The translations under genes were made by a program, and so were the position numbers. A stretch of DNA of 6,079 nucleotides. Source: Alphaproteobacteria bacterium. Lineage in GTDB: Bacteria; Pseudomonadota; Alphaproteobacteria; ATCC43930; CGMCC-115725. The stretch is from contig JAFMSA010000277.1 of NCBI GenBank assembly GCA_017353855.1, positions 1 through 6,079 of the forward strand, read 5' to 3'. Below are positions 1 to 4,976 of the stretch, piece after piece; position 1 is the first letter of the stretch; every line of letters starts with the position of its first letter. The notes below the pieces were generated by a model. That model worked only from the letters and a program-made list of their open reading frames with translations, was not told the origin of the DNA and ran no database searches.

Positions 1-1
1 G

Positions 2-865
2 CATAGCCCGATACAGCGGCTATGGACGGCCGAACGCCGGGATGATGGCGTGCATATCGCGCCGGAACCGTGCTCCACAGAGCGACTTGCTTTCATCGGG
101 GTGCGCGCCTGTGAGATCGCCGCGATCGCGATCCAGGATCGGGTGCTGACCGGCGGCGCACACGTCGATCCACACTACCGGGCCCGGCGCGCGGGTGCGT
201 TTATCGTGGCCGTCAATTGCGGCACAGCCGGCGGCACTTGCTTCTGCGTCTCGATGAATACGGGCCCGAAAGTGGCGGCTGGTTATGATCTCGCCCTGAC
301 TGAGCTGGTGGATGCGCGCCACCATCGGTTCATCGTTGAGGTCGGCAGCGATGACGGCCGCTCGGTTCTAGCCGAGCTACCGCATCGCGATGCTGTCGAG
401 GAGGACCTGGACGCGGCTGACGCGGTGATTACGCGGACCGCTGCATCAATGGGCCGCCAAATGCGCTCTGATGAGGTCCACGATCTCCTGTTGCGCAACC
501 TCACCCATCCGCGCTGGGATGAGGTTGCCGGGCGCTGCCTCACTTGCGGCAATTGCACGATGGTTTGCCCGACCTGTTTCTGCACCACGGCTGAGGACTC
601 GAGCGATCTCGCCGGGGGGAGGGCGTCCCGATCGCAACGATGGGATTCCTGCTTCACGATGGATTTCTCGTACATTCACGGCGGCAGCGTGCGGTCGAGC
701 GCACGCTCGCGCTATCGGCAGTGGATGACCCACAAGCTCGCGACCTGGTGGGACCAGTTCGGCGAGTCAGGCTGCGTCGGCTGCGGCCGCTGCATCACCT
801 GGTGTCCGGTCGGCATCGACATCACCGAAGAGGTGGCGGCGATTCGAGACAGCGAGAAGCGGTGA
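2..865 (+). CDS. hydB: [NiFe] hydrogenase group 3b beta subunit (4Fe-4S ferredoxin-type), 5'-partial
   Basis: Electron-transfer subunit of an NAD(P)-linked cytoplasmic hydrogenase, related to anaerobic sulfite reductase subunit A. The frame stays open from base 2 to TGA at 863-865 (287 visible residues), and the first GTG at 50 is internal to conserved-looking sequence, so the true start lies upstream of the window. Family members are usually about 330-350 residues, so roughly the first 50-60 are probably missing. Two cluster motifs near the C-terminus are clear: Cys codons at 536, 545, 554, 566, 575 and 581 (CxxCxxCxxxCPxCxC), and at 773, 782, 791 and 803 (CxxCGRCxxxCP). An upstream region with Cys codons at 218, 239 and 245 (NC...GGTCFC) and the preceding VRACE segment are typical of the N-terminal domain. 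By position it should connect HydG with HydD. It is first in the visible operon and ends 17 nt before the CNB gene. Identification is strong; the exact 3b subgroup rests on the whole gene set. Confidence 0.9.
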   Translation, partial: HSPIQRLWTAERRDDGVHIAPEPCSTERLAFIGVRACEIAAIAIQDRVLTGGAHVDPHYRARRAGAFIVAVNCGTAGGTCFCVSMNTGPKVAAGYDLALTELVDARHHRFIVEVGSDDGRSVLAELPHRDAVEEDLDAADAVITRTAASMGRQMRSDEVHDLLLRNLTHPRWDEVAGRCLTCGNCTMVCPTCFCTTAEDSSDLAGGRASRSQRWDSCFTMDFSYIHGGSVRSSARSRYRQWMTHKLATWWDQFGESGCVGCGRCITWCPVGIDITEEVAAIRDSEKR

Positions 866-882
866 GGTGCAGGGACGTGCAA

Positions 883-1347
883 GTGTACGGGCTTGACCGC
901 ACAATACGCGAACAGCCGTTCTTCGCTGGATTGCAAGAAGCATTCTGCATGCTGGTGTGCGGTTGCGCCAGGAATGTGCGCTTCGAGGCGGGTCAGTACC
1001 TGTTTCACGAAGGCGCGCCGGCTGAGGAATTTTATTTGCTCCGGCACGGCCGGGTCGCTCTCGAGCTCCACGGGCCGGAGCGCGGATCGGTCACGTTTCA
1101 GACGCTTGGTCCGGGCGAGTTGGCTGGCGTTTCCTGGCTGATCCCGCCTTACCGCTGGACTTACGATGCACGGGCGCTGACCCTTGTACGGGCGATTGCA
1201 ATGGATGCCGCATGTTTGAGGCAGAAATGCGAGGAGGACCATCATCTCGGCTACGAGATGATGAAACGGTTCATGCCGATTCTGATCGAGCGCCTGCAGG
1301 CGACCCGGCTGCAGATCCTTGATGTCTACGGCAGCCCCGGCCAATAG
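883..1347 (+). CDS. Stand-alone cyclic nucleotide-binding-fold protein (no HTH)
   Basis: A 154-residue protein with the Crp/Fnr-type sensory beta-barrel: PFFAGL at residues 12-17, RFEAGQYLFHEGAPAEEFYLLRHGRVAL spread over about 33-60, and the GEL of a phosphate-binding cassette at 78-80, followed by a helix (about 112-147) like the CRP dimerisation helix. It ends there: CRP/FNR proteins carry some 60-70 more residues of helix-turn-helix, so this one is unlikely to bind DNA in the usual way. The cassette reads YDARA where CRP has RSAWV, so the phosphate-contacting Arg and Ser are absent and cyclic nucleotide binding is uncertain. Five cysteines (C22, C26, C28, C111, C116) are notable. GTG at 883 is preferred because AGGG (871-874) sits 8 nt upstream; GTG at 877 or at 862 (overlapping the hydB stop) is also possible. 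Similar genes are, from memory, found in group 3b operons. A regulatory or assembly partner of the hydrogenase is an inference from position. Confidence 0.85.
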   Translation: MYGLDRTIREQPFFAGLQEAFCMLVCGCARNVRFEAGQYLFHEGAPAEEFYLLRHGRVALELHGPERGSVTFQTLGPGELAGVSWLIPPYRWTYDARALTLVRAIAMDAACLRQKCEEDHHLGYEMMKRFMPILIERLQATRLQILDVYGSPGQ

Positions 1348-2170
1348 AGCAGCCGATCCGATGCTGCCGCGGATCGGTCGCATTCAGCGGCGGCGCCGCG
1401 ACGGCCCTGAAATCTGGACAATCGAGATCGAGCCGGAGCACGGAGCCGCGGCTTTCGTGCCGGGCCAGTTCAACATGCTCAGCGCGTTCGGGGTCGGCGA
1501 GGTTCCGATCAGCATGAGCGGTGACCCGGCGGAGCCGGGTCGCCTTGTCCACACGATCCGTGCGGTCGGGCCGGTTTCGAGCGCCCTCGCCCGGCTCGAG
1601 CCGGGACAGCCGGTCGGATTGCGCGGTCCTTTCGGCTCCGGCTGGCCGATGGAGGAAATGGCGGGGCGCGATGTCGTTATCGTCGCCGGCGGGCTCGGCC
1701 TTGCGCCGCTGCGCCCGACGCTCTATCCGCTTTTCGGCGAGCGCGCCCGGTATGGCAAAGTTGTGCTGCTTTACGGCACGCGCAGTCCCGGCGACATTCT
1801 GTTCCGCCGCGAATTGGAACGCTGGCGTCGTCGGCTCGACATCGATATCGAAGTGACGGTGGATCATGCCGGCGTCAACTGGCGCGGCCACGTAGGGGTT
1901 GTCACGGCGCTCATTCCCCGCGCCGCATTCGATCCGCTGCAGGCGATCGCGCTCGTGTGCGGCCCGGAGATCATGATGCGCTTTGCGATTGCGGCCTTGC
2001 GCAATGTCGGACTGGCCGACGACGCGATCTACTTGTCAATGGAACGCAACATGAAATGCGCTGTCGGGTTTTGCGGGCATTGTCAGTTCGGAACAGTATT
2101 GATCTGCCGCGATGGTCCCGTCTTCCGGTATGACCGATTGCGCGATCTGCTGGCTGTGAAGGAAATCTGA
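1322..2170 (+). CDS. hydG: [NiFe] hydrogenase group 3b gamma subunit, FAD/NAD(P)-binding reductase
   Basis: Diaphorase subunit that exchanges electrons between NAD(P)H and the Fe-S chain; cytoplasmic, of the ferredoxin-NADP reductase/PyrK type, 282 residues. Domains in order: FAD-binding barrel (about 15-110) with FVPGQFNML and VPISMSG at 61-67; nucleotide-binding domain (about 118-235) with AGGLGLAPLRP at 122-132 and a CGPEIMM segment near 219-225; C-terminal [2Fe-2S] site with C246, C251, C254 and C262 (CX4CX2CX7C) after MERNMK. The PyrK-like motif is normally CGxGxCGxC; here the second position is Ala247 instead of Gly. ATG at 1322 is chosen because homologues, as far as I recall, have a short leader before the DPMLPRI segment; TTG at 1319 or ATG at 1361 (giving MLPRIG) cannot be excluded. 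No strong ribosome site precedes 1322, which fits translational coupling: the start lies 26 nt inside the end of the CNB gene. Confidence 0.92.
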   Translation: MSTAAPANRAADPMLPRIGRIQRRRRDGPEIWTIEIEPEHGAAAFVPGQFNMLSAFGVGEVPISMSGDPAEPGRLVHTIRAVGPVSSALARLEPGQPVGLRGPFGSGWPMEEMAGRDVVIVAGGLGLAPLRPTLYPLFGERARYGKVVLLYGTRSPGDILFRRELERWRRRLDIDIEVTVDHAGVNWRGHVGVVTALIPRAAFDPLQAIALVCGPEIMMRFAIAALRNVGLADDAIYLSMERNMKCAVGFCGHCQFGTVLICRDGPVFRYDRLRDLLAVKEI

Positions 2171-2174
2171 GGCG

Positions 2175-2951
2175 GTGGCCCGAAACAAGCCGCGGCTCGC
2201 CGTGTGGAAGTTCGCCTCTTGCGATGGCTGTCAATTGAGCCTGCTCGACTGCGAGGACGAACTCCTGGCCGTTGCCGACGCACTCGAGATTGCCCATTTC
2301 CCCGAGGCCACGCGGACTGCGGTCCGCGGACGCTACGACCTTTCATTGGTAGAAGGTTCGATCACGACGCCGCATGACGCCGAGCGCATCCTTGAGGTGC
2401 GGCGTCGCTCGCAACATCTCGTGACGATCGGCGCCTGTGCCACTGCCGGCGGCATTCAAGCGCTGCGCAACTTTGCCGACGTCAACGAATACGCCGCGAT
2501 CGTCTATGCCCGCCCGGATTACATCAGAACGCTTGCGACCTCGACCGCGATTGCCGATCACGTGAGGGTCGATTTCGAGTTGCGCGGTTGTCCGATCAAC
2601 AAGCACCAGCTGGTCGAAGTGATCTCGGCGTTTCTCGCCGGGCGCCGGCCGGTCGTGCCGCCGCACAGCGTGTGCATCGAATGCAAGCTCAAAGGCTATG
2701 TCTGCGTGATGGTGGCACGCGGCACTCCGTGCCTCGGCCCGGTCACCCATGCCGGGTGCGGCGCATTGTGCCCGTCCTATGACCGTGGCTGCTATGGCTG
2801 CTATGGACCAAACGAGACGCCAAACACCCGATCGCTAAGCCATTGGCTGGCCAAGCTCGGCGTCGACGAGCGGACCTTGCAGCGTCTCTATCGCACCTTC
2901 AACGCCAGCGCCGGACCGTTCCGCGAGGAGGGTGGACGGCATGGCGCGTAA
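2175..2951 (+). CDS. hydD: [NiFe] hydrogenase group 3b delta (small) subunit
   Basis: Small subunit carrying the Fe-S relay next to the NiFe site, 258 residues, cytoplasmic: there is no Tat signal peptide, as expected for group 3 enzymes. The proximal cluster ligands are visible as C16 and C19 in FASCDGCQ, C88 in GACATAGG, and C139 in RGCPINK. The C-terminal part supplies C167, C170, C177, C186, C195, C199, C206 and C209 (CxxC...C...CLGP...AGCGALCP...CYGCYGP). That makes twelve likely ligands for three [4Fe-4S] clusters; C26 is an additional cysteine. GTG at 2175 is the start because it lies directly before the conserved KFASCDGC region, 4 nt after the hydG stop, with purine-rich GGAAA at 2161-2165 and GAGG at 2169-2172 upstream. 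The end overlaps hydA by 11 nt. This is the usual small-then-large subunit order. Symbol hyhS is used for the same subunit in some genomes. Confidence 0.94.
   Translation: MARNKPRLAVWKFASCDGCQLSLLDCEDELLAVADALEIAHFPEATRTAVRGRYDLSLVEGSITTPHDAERILEVRRRSQHLVTIGACATAGGIQALRNFADVNEYAAIVYARPDYIRTLATSTAIADHVRVDFELRGCPINKHQLVEVISAFLAGRRPVVPPHSVCIECKLKGYVCVMVARGTPCLGPVTHAGCGALCPSYDRGCYGCYGPNETPNTRSLSHWLAKLGVDERTLQRLYRTFNASAGPFREEGGRHGA
2925..2932 (+). promoter_or_regulatory. Ribosome binding site of hydA
   Basis: GAGGAGGG lies 8 nt before ATG 2941 and is the strongest Shine-Dalgarno match in the window. It decides the hydA start: the in-frame GTG at 2932 overlaps this site and would add only three residues, so ATG 2941 is preferred. 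The site lies inside the last codons of hydD. Confidence 0.8.
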
Positions 2952-4230
2952 GACGATCAAGGTCGATTACCTTGCCCGTGTCGAAGGCGAGGGCGCCTTC
3001 AAGGTGGTCGTGCGCAGCGGCGCGGTCGAGAGCGCCGAGCTCAACATCTTCGAGCCGCCGCGGTTTTTCGAGGGGTTCTTACGGGGCCGCGCCTTTACTG
3101 AGGCGCCCGACATCACTGCGCGAATCTGCGGTATCTGCCCGGTCGCCTATCAGATGAGCGCTGTGCACGCGATGGAAAACGCGCTCGGCGTCGCCGTGAC
3201 CGGCTCGCTGCGGGACCTGCGCCGCCTCATCTATTGCGGCGAATGGATCGAGAGCCACACATTGCACATTTACATGCTGCACGCGCCGGACTTCCTGGGC
3301 TATGCCGGTGCCGTCGACATGGCGCACGACCATGGCGACATCGTGCGGCGAGGCCTCGCGCTGAAGAAGGCCGGCAACGAGCTCCTGGCACTGCTCGGCG
3401 GGCGCGAGATCCATCCGATCAACGTGCGGGTCGGCGGCTTCTACCGCACTCCGCGCCGGCGCGAGATGGCGCCGCTCGCCGAGCGCCTCAAGTGGGCGCG
3501 CGACGCGGCGATCGACACGGCGCGTTGGGTCGCCGGGTTCGATTTTCCGGAGCGCGAGCGCGACTACACGTTTGTCGCTCTACGCCATCCGCACGAGTAC
3601 CCCTTCAATGAAGGACACATCGTCTCTAATCACGGCCTCGATGTTACCGCCGCGGAGTATGACGAGCATTTTGAAGAATCGCAGGTCGAACGCTCGACCG
3701 CGCTGCACTCCCGCCTGAAAGGCGGCGGCAGCTACCTGGTCGGTCCACTCGCCCGCTACAGCCTCAATTTCGAGCGTCTGTCTCCGCTCACAAAAGAGGT
3801 CGCGCGCGAGGCGGGGCTGGGTCCCGCGTGCACCAACCCGTATCGCAGCATCGTCGTGCGCGCGATTGAGGTACTTTATGCCTGCGAGGAGGCGTTGCGG
3901 ATTATCGAGCGGTATGAGGAGCCGGACGCTCCGGCGGTTCCGATTGAGCCGCAAGCCGCAATCGGTTTTGCCGCCACCGAGGCGCCGCGCGGTCTGCTTT
4001 ACCATCGCTACCGGCTCGAACCGGAAGGCACGATCGCCGAAGCGCGCATCGTCCCCCCGACCTCACAAAACCAGGCGAGCATCGAGGAGGATCTGGCCAG
4101 CTTCGTCGGGGGATTTCTCGATCTGCCCGACGATGCGTTGCGCCACCGCTGCGAACAGACGGTGCGCAATTACGACCCGTGTATCTCCTGCTCGACCCAT
4201 TTCCTGCGGCTCGAGATCGACCGCGGGTGA
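2941..4230 (+). CDS. hydA: [NiFe] hydrogenase group 3b alpha (large, catalytic) subunit precursor
   Basis: Catalytic subunit holding the NiFe(CN)2CO centre, 429 residues as precursor. The N-terminal LARVEGEG (residues 11-18) matches the conserved RxEG motif. The L1 motif is RICGICPVAYQ at 61-71, supplying nickel/iron ligands C63 and C66; the position four after C66 is Tyr70, where the general RxCGxCxxxH pattern has His. GGREIHPINVRVGG near 155-168 is another family block. The L2 motif DPCISCSTH at 412-420 supplies C414 and C417. It is followed by nine residues, FLRLEIDRG, the expected peptide removed by the maturation protease after His420. Length suits cytoplasmic group 3b large subunits. 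The start at ATG 2941 has a strong ribosome site 8 nt upstream and overlaps hydD by 11 nt. The maturation protease gene begins 4 nt after the stop. Symbol hyhL is also used. Confidence 0.95.
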   Translation: MARKTIKVDYLARVEGEGAFKVVVRSGAVESAELNIFEPPRFFEGFLRGRAFTEAPDITARICGICPVAYQMSAVHAMENALGVAVTGSLRDLRRLIYCGEWIESHTLHIYMLHAPDFLGYAGAVDMAHDHGDIVRRGLALKKAGNELLALLGGREIHPINVRVGGFYRTPRRREMAPLAERLKWARDAAIDTARWVAGFDFPERERDYTFVALRHPHEYPFNEGHIVSNHGLDVTAAEYDEHFEESQVERSTALHSRLKGGGSYLVGPLARYSLNFERLSPLTKEVAREAGLGPACTNPYRSIVVRAIEVLYACEEALRIIERYEEPDAPAVPIEPQAAIGFAATEAPRGLLYHRYRLEPEGTIAEARIVPPTSQNQASIEEDLASFVGGFLDLPDDALRHRCEQTVRNYDPCISCSTHFLRLEIDRG

Positions 4231-4234
4231 GAAT

Positions 4235-4726
4235 ATGCGCCGCCTCGTGATCGGTATCGGCAATGCCGCGCGCGGGGACGACGCGGCCGGTCGCTCAGCG
4301 GTGCGGCTGTTGCATGGCAAGGTTCCGGAGGATGTGGCGGTCGAGGAGCATGACGGCGAGGCGACAGCGCTGCTGGCCGCGCTCGCAGACACCAGTATTG
4401 CCTTCCTGATCGACGCCTGCGCTTCGGAGGCGCCGGCCGGCTCGATCCATCGCTTCGATGTCGGGGCGGGTGAGACGCCGCGCGCCGACAGCCCGGTCTC
4501 CTCGCACGGTCTCGGCCTCGCCGAAGCGCTCTCGCTCGCCCGGGCGCTCGGCCAGCTCCCGGCGCGCTGCATCGTCTATGCGATCGAAGGCCAATCCTTC
4601 GAAACGGGCGCCGGATTATCGCCCTCGGTGACCAAGGCGATCGGGGAGGTTGTGCGGCGGGTGCTGATAGAACTCGCCGCAACGCCGGCTGTGGAGGGAA
4701 TGGCTCAATGCACGAAGCCTCGCTGA
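4235..4726 (+). CDS. Hydrogenase maturation endopeptidase (peptidase family M52, HycI/HyaD type)
   Basis: Nickel-dependent-recognition protease that clips the C-terminal peptide of the hydrogenase large subunit, here very likely HydA encoded immediately upstream. The 163-residue protein has the family's three metal-contact regions: GIGNAARGDDAAG at residues 7-19 with D16 at the ligand position (Glu16 in HybD, Asp16 in HycI), FLIDAC at 57-62 with D60, and SSHGLGLAEAL at 89-99 with H91. These match by spacing the Asp/Glu-Asp-His set known from HybD and HycI. ATG 4235 is 4 nt after the hydA stop, with the weak purine run GTGAGAA before it, so coupling to hydA translation is likely. The C-terminus extends past the last conserved helix by about 15 residues (AATPAVEGMAQCTKPR), and its last codons overlap hypA by 19 nt. 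Which M52 subtype it belongs to is not resolved, so no symbol is given. Confidence 0.9.
   Translation: MRRLVIGIGNAARGDDAAGRSAVRLLHGKVPEDVAVEEHDGEATALLAALADTSIAFLIDACASEAPAGSIHRFDVGAGETPRADSPVSSHGLGLAEALSLARALGQLPARCIVYAIEGQSFETGAGLSPSVTKAIGEVVRRVLIELAATPAVEGMAQCTKPR
4693..4698 (+). promoter_or_regulatory. Ribosome binding site of hypA
   Basis: GGAGGG lies 9 nt before ATG 4708, within the end of the protease gene. It supports 4708 as the start, which gives the MHE N-terminus expected of HypA. The nearby ATG at 4700 is in another frame. Confidence 0.7.
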
Positions 4727-4971
4727 TGAGCAAGCTGCTCAGTCGGGTCGACGCCGTCGCGCGCGCGGAAGGGGCCCCGCGCGTCACGGCGCTGTCGGTC
4801 TGGCTCGGGGCGCTGAGCCACTTTTCGGCCGAACATTTCGTCGAGCATTTCGGACGTGCGAGCCGGGACACCATTGCCGAAGGTGCGCAGCTGCGTGTCA
4901 CTGTCTCCGCAGATCCGGCGCACCCCAACGCCCAGGACGTTTTGATCGAGAGCGTCGAGGTAGAGGCCTGA
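4708..4971 (+). CDS. hypA: HypA-like nickel chaperone lacking the zinc-binding domain
   Basis: HypA inserts nickel into hydrogenase large subunits together with HypB. This 87-residue protein starts MHEASLM, keeping the His2 and Glu3 of the HypA nickel site, and continues with the family's alpha/beta core: RVTALSVWLGALSHFSAEHFVEHFGRA, then DTIAEGAQLRV (residues 25-64). Standard HypA is about 110-120 residues and next has a zinc domain with two CxxC pairs. Here that part is absent: the chain passes from LRVTVS through a short ADPAHPNAQD linker to VLIESVEVEA, which resembles the C-terminal strand of HypA. The protein contains no cysteine at all. Extra histidines occur at 38, 43, 47 and 72. It overlaps the protease gene by 19 nt and ends 5 nt before hypF. 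The two ends of a HypA fold are present, so this looks like an intact variant, not a degraded gene. Whether it handles nickel without zinc is unknown. Confidence 0.85.
   Translation: MHEASLMSKLLSRVDAVARAEGAPRVTALSVWLGALSHFSAEHFVEHFGRASRDTIAEGAQLRVTVSADPAHPNAQDVLIESVEVEA
4962..4966 (+). promoter_or_regulatory. Ribosome binding site of hypF
   Basis: AGAGG lies 10 nt before ATG 4977, inside the last codons of hypA, and supports that ATG as the start. Confidence 0.55.
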
Positions 4972-4976
4972 CAGCA

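Noticed and set aside
686..707. Perfect 8-bp inverted repeat (AGCGTGCG/CGCACGCT, 6-nt loop) as a possible terminator or operator
   Set aside because: It lies inside the hydB coding sequence between its two cluster motifs, has no T-run after it, and such short GC stems are expected by chance in this composition.
640..882. Upstream extension of the CNB gene frame back to 640
   Set aside because: It overlaps the well-supported C-terminal cluster region of hydB, and its translation is Arg/His-rich with no family resemblance; conserved CNB sequence begins only near 890.
866..882. Promoter between hydB and the CNB gene
   Set aside because: The gap is only 17 nt and contains just a ribosome-site-like AGGG; no -35/-10 pair could be seen there.
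2787..2804. Tandem 9-bp repeat (GGCTGCTAT twice)
   Set aside because: It encodes the GCYGCY of the conserved cluster motif with C206 and C209 of HydD, so protein constraint explains it.
3866..4234. Upstream extension of the protease frame into hydA
   Set aside because: The M52 fold starts at MRRLVIGIGN (ATG 4235); the upstream translation is low-complexity Arg/Pro/Ser sequence opposite the conserved L2 end of hydA.
4708..4976. Short hypA explained by a frameshift or premature stop
   Set aside because: The frame ends with a HypA-like terminal strand, no CxxC-pair region is visible in other frames before hypF, and the next gene begins 5 nt later, so an in-frame shortened variant fits better.
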